Assembly: GCA_035718085.1 (NCBI GenBank)
Contig: DASTHS010000032.1
Coordinates: forward strand, 1 to 19,154
Direction: 5' to 3'
Length of the DNA: 19,154 nucleotides
Source: DASTHS01 sp035718085
GTDB taxonomy: Bacteria; Actinomycetota; Acidimicrobiia; Acidimicrobiales; Palsa-688
Shown: in pieces, positions 7,225 to 14,880 of the stretch
How the letters are laid out: each line of letters begins with the position of its first letter
Position numbering within the stretch: position 1 is the stretch's first letter
Made by a program: the position numbers and the translations under genes
The notes under the pieces: generated by a model
Told to the model about the DNA's origin: nothing
The model's database searches: none
What the model saw: only the letters and a program-made list of their open reading frames with translations

Positions 7225-8961
7225 ATGGCCGGGATCTTCGCCACGCTCGCCGACCGCCTGCGCCCGGCGTTCGCCGCCGTCGCGGAGGGCGCCGACCCGG
7301 TGCTGCGACCGTCGGCGCAGGCCGGGGCCGACTTCCAGGCCAACGGGGCCCTGCCGCTGGCCAAGCGCACCGGGCGGCCGCCGGCCGAGGTCGCCGCCCA
7401 GGTGCTCGCGGCGGCCGACCTCGACGGCGTGGCCACCGCCGAGGTGCACCCGAAGGGGTTCGTCAACCTGCGCGTCGACGACGCCCACCTGGCCACCGCA
7501 CTGACCGCCATGGGCAGCGACCCCCGGCGTGGGGTCGACCCGGTCGCCCGCCCGTGGACGGTCGTGGTCGACTACTCGGCCCCCAACGTCGCCAAGGAGA
7601 TGCACGCCGGCCACGTGCGCACGACCTTCGTCGGCGACGCCCTGTGCCGCATCGCGGGCTTCGCCGGCCACCACGTGGTGCGGGAGAACCACATCGGCGA
7701 CTGGGGCACCCCCTTCGGCATGCTCATCGAGCACCTCGTCGACCTGGGCGAGGACGCGGCCATCGGCGAGCTGTCGGTCGGTGACCTCGACGGGTTCTAC
7801 AAGCAGGCCCGCGCCGCCTTCGACGCCAGCCCCGACCTGCAGGAGCGGGCCCGCCGGCGGGTGGTGATGCTGCAGGCCGGCGACGCCGAGACGCTCCGCC
7901 TGTGGCGGGTGCTGGTCGACGAGTCGATGCGCTACTTCCACGAGGTCTACCGGCGCCTCGGCGTCGGCCTCGGGCCCGCCGACGTGGTGGGGGAGAGCTT
8001 CTACAACGACCTGCTGCCAGGCGTCGTCGACGACCTGCGCGCCGGGGGCCTGCTGGTCGAGAGCGACGGCGCCCAGTGCGTGTTCCCGCCCGGGTTCACC
8101 GGCCGCGACGGCGACCCCCTGCCCCTGATCGTGCAGAAGAGCGACGGCGGGTTCGGCTATGCCGCCACCGACCTGGCGGCCCTGAAGGACCGCTTCGGCC
8201 GCCTGGGCGCCGACCGGGCCCTCTACGTCGTGGGAGCCCCGCAGGCGCAGCACTTCGCCATGTGCTTCGCGGTGGGGCGGATGGTCGGCTACGTCCCCGA
8301 GGGGGCCGAGCCGGTGCACGTGCAGATCGGCAACATGCTCGGGTCCGACCGCAAGATCTTCCGGACCCGCAGCGGCGACACCGTGAAGCTGATCGACCTG
8401 GTCGACGAGGCCGTGGCGCGGGCGGCCGCCGCCCTGGCCGGGCGCGGGCACGACCTCGGCGACGACGAGGCCGCCCACGTGGCCGAGATGGTCGGCGTCG
8501 GCGCCCTGAAGTACGCCGACCTGTCGACCGACCGGGCCCGCGAGTACGTCTTCGACTGGGACCGCATGCTGAGCTTCGACGGCAACAGCGCCCCCTACTT
8601 GCAGTACGCCCACGCCCGCATCCAGTCGATCTTCCGCCGTGGTGGCGTCGACGGCGGCGCGTTCGGGCGGGGCGCCACGCCGGTCACCGTGGCCGAGCCG
8701 GCCGAGCGGGCGCTCGCCCTGCGCCTGCTCGGCCTCGACGAGGCGATCGACGCCGCCCTGGCCACCTGGTCGCCGCACAAGCTGTGCGCCTACCTCTACG
8801 ACCTGGCCGGTGACTTCACCACGTTCTTCGAGCACTGCCCGGTGCTGCGCGCCGACGACCCCGCCCTGCGCGCCAGCCGGCTGGAGTTGTGCGCCTTGAC
8901 CGCCGACGTGCTCGCCAGCGGCCTCCGGCTGCTCGGGATCGAGGCGCCCGAGCGGATGTGA
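7225..8961 (+). CDS. argS: Arginyl-tRNA synthetase
   Basis: A 578-residue class I aminoacyl-tRNA synthetase that charges tRNA-Arg. Seen: an N-terminal add-on domain (about 1-100) ending in HPKGFVNLRV; the catalytic fold opening with VDYSAPNVAKEMHAGHVRTT, where HAGH (127-130) is the HIGH motif; RENHIGDWGTPFGMLIEH; ALYVVGAPQAQHF; and MLGSDRKIFRTRSGDTVKL (371-389), which takes the place of KMSKS as in most ArgRS. The C-terminal helical DALR anticodon-binding domain is visible (NSAPYLQYAHARIQSI, then SPHKLCAYLYDLAGDFTTFF) and ends GLRLLGIEAPERM. It is full length and intact. The ATG at 7225 is chosen because the family N terminus begins there. No Shine-Dalgarno is evident; GACGAT, 5 nt upstream, is only a weak -10 match. 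It is divergent from the orphan ABC ATPase. Confidence 0.97.
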   Translation: MAGIFATLADRLRPAFAAVAEGADPVLRPSAQAGADFQANGALPLAKRTGRPPAEVAAQVLAAADLDGVATAEVHPKGFVNLRVDDAHLATALTAMGSDPRRGVDPVARPWTVVVDYSAPNVAKEMHAGHVRTTFVGDALCRIAGFAGHHVVRENHIGDWGTPFGMLIEHLVDLGEDAAIGELSVGDLDGFYKQARAAFDASPDLQERARRRVVMLQAGDAETLRLWRVLVDESMRYFHEVYRRLGVGLGPADVVGESFYNDLLPGVVDDLRAGGLLVESDGAQCVFPPGFTGRDGDPLPLIVQKSDGGFGYAATDLAALKDRFGRLGADRALYVVGAPQAQHFAMCFAVGRMVGYVPEGAEPVHVQIGNMLGSDRKIFRTRSGDTVKLIDLVDEAVARAAAALAGRGHDLGDDEAAHVAEMVGVGALKYADLSTDRAREYVFDWDRMLSFDGNSAPYLQYAHARIQSIFRRGGVDGGAFGRGATPVTVAEPAERALALRLLGLDEAIDAALATWSPHKLCAYLYDLAGDFTTFFEHCPVLRADDPALRASRLELCALTADVLASGLRLLGIEAPERM

Positions 8962-8990
8962 CGGCCGGCGCGTGGCCGCCGATGCCCCGG

Positions 8991-8996
8991 TAGCGT
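8991..8996 (+). promoter_or_regulatory. -10 element (TAGCGT) for leaderless crotonase gene
   Basis: TAGCGT fits TANNNT and ends 8 nt before the GTG at 9005, which has no Shine-Dalgarno. It supports 9005 over the in-frame GTG at 8972. Confidence 0.42.
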
Positions 8997-9004
8997 CGCC
9001 GGCC

Positions 9005-9790
9005 GTGGCCGACACCCCTGCAGTCCGGGTGGAGCGCGACGGTCCGGTGACCACCGTCGTGTTGCACCGCCCCCACGCCCGCAACGCCGTCGACGGCCCG
9101 ACCGCGGTCGCCCTGCACGACGCGTTCGTCGCCTTCGACGCCGACGACGACGCCGCGGTCGCCGTGCTCTGGGGCGACGGCGGCACCTTCTGTGCGGGCG
9201 CCGACCTCAAGGCGCTGGGCACGCCGGCGGAGAACAAGGTGCGGTCGATCCGGCCGGGCACCCCCGCCCCGATGGGCCCGACCCGCCTGCGGTTGTCGAA
9301 GCCGGTCATCGCCGCCGTGAGCGGCCACGCCGTCGCCGGCGGCTTGGAGCTGGCCTGCTGGGCCGACCTGCGGGTCGTCGAGGAGAGCGCCACGCTGGGG
9401 GTCTTCTGCCGGCGGTGGGGGGTGCCACTCGTCGATGGGGGCACGATCCGGCTCCCGCAGCTGGTCGGCACCGGCCGGGCGCTCGACTTGATCCTGACCG
9501 GCCGGCCGGTGGGCGCCGCCGAGGCCCTCGCCATCGGCCTGGCCAACTACGTGGTCGCCGACGGCGCCGCCCGCGCCGAGGCCGAGGCGCTGGCGCAGCG
9601 CCTGGCGGGGCTGCCGCAGGCGTGCATGCGCAACGACCGCCTCTCGGCCCTGGCGTGCGAGGGCCTGCCGCTCGACGCCGCCCTGGAGGTCGAGCTCGGC
9701 CGGGGCCGGGCGTCGCTGGCCAGCCCGGAGCTGGCCGCCGGCGTCGGGCGCTTCGCCGGCGGGGCCGGTCGCCACGGGGTGTCGGCGTGA
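9005..9790 (+). CDS. Crotonase / enoyl-CoA hydratase family protein
   Basis: A 261-residue crotonase. Visible: LHRPHARNAVDG (about 20-31), oxyanion-hole segments FCAGADLKAL (62-71) and SGHAVAGGLELACWADLRV (106-124), then CRRWGVPLVDGGTIRLPQLVG (135-155). Aligned by eye to rat hydratase, Glu144 is kept (Glu115 in GGLELA) but the Glu164 position is Cys135. The RRWGVPLxDGGTxRLP block marks a subgroup lacking the second glutamate, so ordinary hydratase activity is doubtful and the name is only a family label. It differs clearly from the crotonase at 3240, so this is not a recent duplication. Its TGA overlaps the GTG of the next gene by 4 bp (GTGA), which implies coupled translation with the dehydrogenase. 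The start at 9005 rests on the upstream TAGCGT; GTG 8972 would add 11 residues. Confidence 0.92.
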   Translation: MADTPAVRVERDGPVTTVVLHRPHARNAVDGPTAVALHDAFVAFDADDDAAVAVLWGDGGTFCAGADLKALGTPAENKVRSIRPGTPAPMGPTRLRLSKPVIAAVSGHAVAGGLELACWADLRVVEESATLGVFCRRWGVPLVDGGTIRLPQLVGTGRALDLILTGRPVGAAEALAIGLANYVVADGAARAEAEALAQRLAGLPQACMRNDRLSALACEGLPLDAALEVELGRGRASLASPELAAGVGRFAGGAGRHGVSA

Positions 9791-10704
9791 GCGGGCCCCG
9801 GGTGGCCGTCGGACCGGTGCAGGCCGGCTTCGCCGCCGCCGCCATCCGCGACGGCGGCGGCGAGCCGGTCGCGGCCGACGGGCCCGCCGACGGCCTCGTG
9901 TGGCTCGACTCCCGGGACGTCGACGGCTTGCACGCCGCCCTCGACGCCACCGCCGCCCGCTGGGTGCAGCTGCCCATGGCCGGCGTGGAGCGGGTGCACG
10001 AGCGCGGGCTGTTCGTGGCCGGGCCGACGTGGACGTCGGCCAAGGGCGCCTACGCCACGCCCGTCGCCGAGCACGCCCTGGCCCTCGGCCTGGCCGGGCT
10101 GCGCTGCCTCCCCGAGCGGGTGACCGCCCGCAGCTGGGGTGCGGAGGGCGGCCTGCCCCTCTACGGCAGCGACGTGCTCGTGCTGGGGGCGGGGGGCATC
10201 ACCGCCGAGCTGCTGCGCATGCTGGCGCCGTTCGGTGTGCGCACCACGGTCGTGCGCCGGCGCCCCGACCCGGTGGAGGGGGCCGACGTGACCGTCGGGC
10301 TCGACCGCCTCGACGAGGTGCTGCCGGGCAAGCGGCTCGTGGTGCTGGCCCTGGCCCTGACCGACGCGACGCGCGGGGTGATCGCCGCGCCGCAGCTGGA
10401 GGCCATCGACCCCGATGCCTGGCTGGTCAACGTGGCCCGGGGCGGCCACGTGGTCACCGACGACCTGGTGGCCGCCCTCGACGCCGGCACCATCGGCGGC
10501 GCCGCCCTCGACGTCACCGACCCCGAGCCGCTCCCCGACGGCCACCCCCTCTTCGGGCGGCCCAACTGCATCGTCACGCCGCACACGGCCGACACCTACG
10601 CCATGGTGCGCCCGCTGCTCGCGGCGCGGATCACGACCAACGTGCAGCGCTTCGCCGCGGGTGAGCCGCTGCTCGGCGTGGTCGACCCGGAAGCGGGCTA
10701 CTAG
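9787..10704 (+). CDS. D-2-hydroxyacid dehydrogenase family protein
   Basis: A 305-residue NAD(P)-dependent oxidoreductase that interconverts 2-keto and D-2-hydroxy acids, or a relative such as a phosphoglycerate or glyoxylate reductase. The nucleotide-binding loop is LVLGAGGIT (131-139). The next strand ends in VVRRRP (155-160): arginines where NAD enzymes carry an acidic residue, which suggests NADP(H) (inference). Catalytic residues are Arg218 in NVARGG, Glu247 in DPEPLP and His266 in VTPHTA, all in the usual order. The N-terminal substrate domain is short and diverged. The GTG at 9787 is fixed by the GTGA overlap with the crotonase; reading open upstream is only a shadow of that gene. A small membrane peptide gene starts 2 nt after the stop. 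The substrate is unknown, though pairing with a crotonase suggests an organic-acid or acyl-CoA side path. Confidence 0.92.
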   Translation: MSGPRVAVGPVQAGFAAAAIRDGGGEPVAADGPADGLVWLDSRDVDGLHAALDATAARWVQLPMAGVERVHERGLFVAGPTWTSAKGAYATPVAEHALALGLAGLRCLPERVTARSWGAEGGLPLYGSDVLVLGAGGITAELLRMLAPFGVRTTVVRRRPDPVEGADVTVGLDRLDEVLPGKRLVVLALALTDATRGVIAAPQLEAIDPDAWLVNVARGGHVVTDDLVAALDAGTIGGAALDVTDPEPLPDGHPLFGRPNCIVTPHTADTYAMVRPLLAARITTNVQRFAAGEPLLGVVDPEAGY

Positions 10705-10706
10705 GC

Positions 10707-10862
10707 GTGCAGCCGCGCACGGCTGCGGTCGGCGTGCTGCTGGTCGCCGAGGCGCTGCTGTCGTTCGTCTCGCTGCACCTCGGCGTCGCCCTCTTCGCCC
10801 TCACCGTCATCTTCCTGCTGACGGCCTACACGTTCCGCGCGCCGCCCGGCCCCGGGCGCTGA
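10707..10862 (+). CDS. 51-residue hydrophobic membrane micropeptide
   Basis: A short open frame from GTG (10707) to TGA (10862), starting only 2 nt after the dehydrogenase stop. The product begins MQPRTAAVGVLLVAEALLSF and ends TFRAPPGPGR. Residues about 6-41 are almost continuously hydrophobic, with a polar LH break near 25-26. That gives two short membrane helices, or one long helix, with basic residues at both ends. Third positions are nearly all G or C, and the tight spacing to the stop suggests translational coupling. Its last 37 bp overlap the 3' end of the mannosidase gene on the other strand. No family recognised. It may be a small partner or localisation peptide for the neighbouring enzymes. 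It could also be a chance frame, though composition and position argue against that. Confidence 0.6.
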   Translation: MQPRTAAVGVLLVAEALLSFVSLHLGVALFALTVIFLLTAYTFRAPPGPGR

Positions 10863-13593
10863 GCAGGCAGGTCCGCGCCGGGCTCGTCGAGGAGGGCGGT
10901 GGCGATGCCCCAGGGCCGCAGGGGGAACGCCCCCTCGAAGGCCTCGACGGGCCGGCCGCGGAGGTCGACCAGCACGCCGCGCCGTCCCGGAACGGCCACG
11001 GTGGTGGGCGCGGCCGACGGGTTGAACACCCGCAGCTCGATGCGGCCACCGACGCGCTGCAGCGACGACACCTCCGCCCCGGCGACCTCGAGCCGGCAGC
11101 CGGACGCCGGCAGCGGGCCACCCCGGCCGGCGACCACGTCGACGGGCACCTCGGTGGCGTCGGCCATCGCCCACGGGTCGGCGACGTCGGTGCCGACCGC
11201 CCAGCGCAGCACCTGCGGGCCCTGCACCTGGGCGCCGGCGAGCGGGAGCACCGGGCCGGCCTGGTTCGGCCTGGCCGACGGCGCCGGGCGCGACAGGAAG
11301 CCGGTGGCGCGCAGCACGGTCACGGCCAGGGCGGTGCCGCCAGCCACCAGCTCGTAGTCGAGCACCTGCGCCCCGACCACCGTGAGGCCGCCGGCGCGCA
11401 CCCACGGGCGCGCCGGGTGGGTGGCCACCGCTGCCTCCGTGCGCCCGGCCGGCGCCGCCCCGCTGCGGCGCACCGACCCGAACGCGGTGGCCGCCTCCGA
11501 CCACGTGGCGCGCCGGGGCAGGGGCAGCAGCAGGCGCAGCCGGTGGTCGCGGCTGCGGTTGTCGACGGCGGTCACCACCTGCACGAAGGCCTCCCCCCGG
11601 CGCAGCTCGAGGTCGGTCACCACGGTGGTGTCGACGGCGCCGACGCGGCGGCCGCCGTCGACGGCGGCCGGCCAACGGTGGCGGGTCCGCACCCGCAGCG
11701 CGGCGCGCAGGGGCCCAGACTCGACCACCTCCACCGTGGCCGCCAGCGCGCCGGCCACCGCCCCTGCGTCCGGGCCGGTGCCGGCCGGCGGCGACCAGGT
11801 GTAGGTGTCGCCCTCGTCGCCTTCGTCGACCACCAGGCCCATCCCGGTGACCCGGCCGAGCGACCAGGTGCCGCCGGCGTCGACGCGCACCTCGACCAGC
11901 CCGTTGTCGAGCCACGTCGGGCCGGCGACCGCGTCGGGCGGGGCGGCGGGCGACGGGGTCGGCGACCCAGCGGGGAAGGGGGCCGAGACCACCGGCAGCA
12001 CCGGCGCCCACCCGAACCCGGCCACCTCCACCTCCGCCAGCACGAGGGAGGCGTCCCGACGCTCGACGACGACCTCGAGGGGGTGGTGGCGACCGGCGCC
12101 CGCCGCCGCCCACGCCTCGGCCATGGCGGCGGCGACGCCGGGGTCGGCTGCGGCGTCGGTGGCGGCGTCGGTCGTCAGGCGCACCGCCGTGCCGCCGCCG
12201 GCGAGCGCCCGGACGTCGGCGGCCACCACCGGGCCGGGCCAGCGACCGCCGCCGCCGCCGGGCAACCAGCCGTCGGCGGCCAGCGCGCCGAGCAGCCGCC
12301 CGAGGTCGCCGCCGTCCCCGCAGCGCCGCTCGACGCCCGCCGCCCGCCGGTCGAGCAGTTGGGTGCCGGGCGGGGGCGGGCCGGCGACCACCACCTCCAC
12401 CACGGCCCGCCGTGACCGGGCCGTCGGGTTGAGGGCGGTGAGCTGCGGGGGAAGCCGGTCGGCGGCGGCGGCGAGGGCGTCGGCGGCGACCTCGGCCGCC
12501 ACCGCCCGGGCCGACGCGTAGCGGGCGAGCACGGCATCGACGACGGCGTCGGCGGAGCACGCGCACACCGAGTCGTGGGCGGCGTTGCGCACCACCTCGA
12601 GCCACGCGGCACCGAGCGACGCCCCGGGCCACGACGGCGGGTCGAGCCACAGCGCGGCGAGCGGCTCGGCCCGCCGCTCGAGGGCCACCTCGGTGGCGGC
12701 GGCCGCCCGGCGCACGTCGACGCGGTTGGACGTGACGCCGGCGAGCAGGTTGGCCCGGGCATTGGCCCGCAGCTCGCCTTCCCACTCAGGCAGACCGATG
12801 ACGGGGGCGGCGCGCAGGTGGGCCAGGAGCGTGGAGCGGGTGATCGCCAGGGTCGGGTCGGTGGCGGCCGCCGCCGCCAGCAGCGGCCCGAGCCGGGGAT
12901 GCGGTTCGTGGGCGTCACCGCCGTGGAGCACCAGCAGCGGGTCGTCGCCGCCCAGCACGTCGACCAGCTCACGTTCGAGGGTGTGCAGCCGGCGCACCAG
13001 GTCCACGGGCCGGTCGGGGAGGTGGGCGCCGATGGCGTAGCCCACCGGCAGGTGCTCGGCGCGCACGGTCGACCCGTCGGGCGAACGCCACCAGAAGGCG
13101 GTGGCGCCGATGTCGGCGGGCACACCCCGCCAGACCACCGCGTGGTCGATGCCCGCCAGGCGCAGCAGCTGCGGCAGCTGGGCGGCATGGCCGAAGCTGT
13201 CGGGGAGGTAGCCGACCGGCGTCGCCCCGCCGAGGCGGTCGGCGGCCGCCAGCCCCAGCTGCAGGTTGCGCACCAAGGTCTCGCCCGACACCAGCAGCTC
13301 GTCGGCGAGGGTGTACCACGGGCCGATCTCCAGGCGTCGCCGGGGGCGGGCCGACTCGGGAGCCCCTCGCCGACGAGCGCCTGCACGGCGGCGGCGTCGG
13401 CCGGGTGGGTGGCGAGGTGGTCGTCGAGGGGCGCCACCTGGCCGTCGAGCAGGAAGGTGGCGGCAGGGTCGCCCGCGAGGTGGTCGAGCACCCGGGCGAG
13501 CACGGCGGCGAAGCGGTGCGCGCCCGCCGCGGCCGGCCGTTGCCACTCGCGATCCCAGTGGGTGTGGGCCACCACCGCCACCCGCCGCACCAC
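10826..13593 (-). pseudogene. GH38 alpha-mannosidase with one frameshift
   Basis: Glycoside hydrolase family 38, retaining zinc-dependent alpha-mannosidases. The N terminus, MVRRVAVVAHTHWDREW with zinc-site residues His12 and Asp14, reads in one frame from GTG 13593 to about 13346. The rest (RRRLEIGPWYTLADELLVSG, GYLPDSFGHAAQLP with the nucleophile Asp codon at 13199-13201, NAAHDSVCACS with the remaining zinc-binding His, then the long beta-sandwich C terminus) reads in another frame to TAG at 10826. One extra base in the C5 run (G5 on the + strand, 13342-13346) joins the halves as LPSRPAPRRRLEIGPWY, for about 922 residues, the family's usual size. Both halves keep catalytic residues and normal codon bias, so the lesion is recent or a sequencing error. 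TAGGGT lies 6 nt before the GTG. No signal peptide, so cytosolic. No sugar transporter is adjacent. Confidence 0.88.
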
Positions 13594-13599
13594 CCCTGC

Positions 13600-13605
13600 A
13601 CCCTA
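13600..13605 (-). promoter_or_regulatory. -10 element (TAGGGT) for leaderless mannosidase gene
   Basis: On the minus strand TAGGGT ends exactly 6 nt before the GTG at 13593. No Shine-Dalgarno is present. It matches the TANNNT-N6-start arrangement seen elsewhere in the window. Confidence 0.5.
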
Positions 13606-13612
13606 TGACCCC

Positions 13613-13641
13613 TGTTGCGAGAGGGCGGCACCTGCTACGGT
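13613..13641 (+). promoter_or_regulatory. Candidate promoter of the cold-shock gene
   Basis: TACGGT (13636-13641) serves as -10. A -35 of TTGCGA (13615-13620) would have a short 15-nt spacer; TGTTGC (13613-13618) gives 17 nt with a poorer hexamer. The predicted start near 13648 leaves a leader of about 109 nt. Confidence 0.4.
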
Positions 13642-13713
13642 GCGCGGTCGAGGGGCCGAAGCACCACGCGAGCGGAGCCGCAGATCCCTCCCGGCCACCC
13701 GTGGTCGGCTGCC

Positions 13714-13730
13714 GGGCACGAAGGGTGCCC
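13714..13730 (+). promoter_or_regulatory. Hairpin in the cold-shock gene leader
   Basis: Perfect 6-bp arms GGGCAC and GTGCCC with loop GAAGG lie 7 nt before the Shine-Dalgarno-like AGAAGGGA (13738-13745). Being in a cold-shock mRNA leader, it could affect ribosome access with temperature (inference). Confidence 0.35.
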
Positions 13731-13756
13731 GCACGCAAGAAGGGATCAATCAGTCA

Positions 13757-13960
13757 GTGGCAACAGGCACCGTGAAGTGGTTCAACTCCGAGAAGGGGTA
13801 CGGCTTCATTTCGCAGGACAGCGGGCCTGACGTGTTCGTGCACTTCAGCGCAATCCAGGGCAACGGCTACCGCAACCTCGAGGAGAACGAGAAGGTCGAG
13901 TTCGAGGTCAACCAGGGCCCGAAGGGCCTGCAGGCCGCGAACGTCAACCGCATCAGCTGA
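13757..13960 (+). CDS. Cold-shock protein, CspA family
   Basis: A 67-residue single cold-shock domain, the standard length. It begins MATGTVKWFNSEKGYGFIS and contains both RNA-binding motifs, RNP1 (KGYGFIS) and RNP2 (VFVHFS), plus the closing GPKGLQAANV. It binds single-stranded RNA and DNA and acts as an RNA chaperone in the cytoplasm. GTG 13757 is the only start that gives the conserved N terminus; the long open frame upstream is antisense to the mannosidase. Unlike most genes here it has a leader of about 109 nt, a hairpin and an AGAAGGGA sequence 11 nt before the start. Its codons are less extremely GC-rich than the neighbours', as expected of a highly expressed gene. A strong hairpin follows the stop. 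Confidence 0.97.
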   Translation: MATGTVKWFNSEKGYGFISQDSGPDVFVHFSAIQGNGYRNLEENEKVEFEVNQGPKGLQAANVNRIS

Positions 13961-13966
13961 CCACCG

Positions 13967-13993
13967 GGGCCTGCGGGTGATCCCCGCAGGCCC
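13967..13993 (+). terminator. Terminator-like hairpin after the cold-shock gene
   Basis: Eleven-bp arms GGGCCTGCGGG (13967-13977) and CCCGCAGGCCC (13983-13993), loop TGATC, begin 6 nt after the stop codon and are followed by TTGCGT. This is the most stable hairpin I see. The weak T tract is usual for high-GC actinobacteria. It may also stop transcription from the convergent fdhD. Confidence 0.7.
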
Positions 13994-14031
13994 TTGCGTC
14001 AGCCCCAGGGCGGCGCGGGGGACGGGCCCGC

Positions 14032-14880
14032 TCAGGGCAACGCGACCCGCTCCGGCCAGCTGTACACGTTGAAGCTGCCGCCGCGGACGAACCCGGCGAG
14101 GGTGATGCCGAAGCGGGTGGCGGCCTGCACGGCGAGGCTCGACGGCGCCGACACCGCGGCGATGGTGCCGAAGCCCCCCATGGCGGCCTTCTGCACGATC
14201 TCGAAGCTGACCCGGCCCGACACGGCCAGCAGCCGCTCGCCCGGTCGTGTCAGTGGTCGGCCGTGGCCGGCGGCGAGCACGGCATGGCCCACCACCTTGT
14301 CGACCGCGTTGTGGCGCCCGATGTCTTCGCGCACGACCTCCGCGTCGCCCGTGGGGCCGAACGCGCCGGCCGCGTGCAGGCCACCGGTCCGGGCGAACAC
14401 CCGCTGGTGCTCGCGGAGGCGGTCGGGCAACCCGGCGAGCACGTCGGCGGTCACCGTGCCGACCACCGGCACCACCGGGCAGGCGACGGCGACCTCGTCG
14501 ATCGACGCCTTGCCGCACACCCCGCACGCCGCGCCCATGGCGCCGGCGCGTGGAGGCGGCCCGTGCCACTCCCGGCGCAACGACACGCTCACGGTGTTCC
14601 ACCGCAGCTCGGGGTCGACGTCGGCGCAGTAGCCGACGGCAGCGACCTCGTCGGGGGTCACCAACCCCTCGGTGAGCAGGTAGCCCACCGCCAGCTCGAA
14701 GTCGTGGCCGGGTGTGCGCATGGTGACCGCCACCGCAGCGGCGGCCTGGCCCGGCCCCATGGCCCGGATCTCGAGTGGCTCCTCGGTGGCGACGGCGTCG
14801 GGGCGTTCGAGGTGGTGGCCGGGGCGCACCGTGAGGGCGCGCACCGGGGTCGACGCGCCGGGCGGCCGGGGGAGGCTCAC
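14032..14880 (-). CDS. fdhD: Formate dehydrogenase accessory sulfurtransferase FdhD
   Basis: A 282-residue protein that carries sulfur from a cysteine desulfurase to the molybdenum cofactor, needed for formate dehydrogenase activity. Seen: EEPLEIRA near 33-40, the sulfur-carrying pair CGVC (Cys119 and Cys122), RTGGLHAAGAF (164-174), VREDIGRHNAVDKVVGHAVL (183-202), SGRVSFEIVQKAAMGG (221-236) and a conserved end GFVRGGSFNVYS. Length and motifs are complete. The GTG start (14878-14880) overlaps the TGA of mobA as GTGA, so the two are co-transcribed and probably translationally coupled, with mobA first. No formate dehydrogenase or other molybdoenzyme gene lies in the window, so the target enzyme is elsewhere. 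Confidence 0.96.
   Translation of the reverse strand: MSLPRPPGASTPVRALTVRPGHHLERPDAVATEEPLEIRAMGPGQAAAAVAVTMRTPGHDFELAVGYLLTEGLVTPDEVAAVGYCADVDPELRWNTVSVSLRREWHGPPPRAGAMGAACGVCGKASIDEVAVACPVVPVVGTVTADVLAGLPDRLREHQRVFARTGGLHAAGAFGPTGDAEVVREDIGRHNAVDKVVGHAVLAAGHGRPLTRPGERLLAVSGRVSFEIVQKAAMGGFGTIAAVSAPSSLAVQAATRFGITLAGFVRGGSFNVYSWPERVALP

Noticed and set aside
7161..7511. Longer N terminus of the ABC ATPase reaching into argS
   Set aside because: The extra residues are a Ser/Ala/Arg-rich antisense shadow of argS and are not part of any ABC domain.
6736..9546. A 936-codon open frame on the minus strand across argS and the second crotonase
   Set aside because: It is antisense to two clear genes, has no recognisable domain, and reads as the low-complexity G/A/V/H-rich product typical of shadow frames in very GC-rich DNA.
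13342..13346. Programmed ribosomal frameshift in the mannosidase
   Set aside because: There is no A/T-rich slippery heptamer or stop codon at the junction, and GH38 enzymes are not known to use one. A homopolymer indel explains it more simply.
13594..13738. Upstream open extension of the mannosidase second frame
   Set aside because: The GH38 N terminus with HTHWDREW lies in the other frame from 13593, so the extension is not used; it also overlaps the cold-shock promoter and leader.
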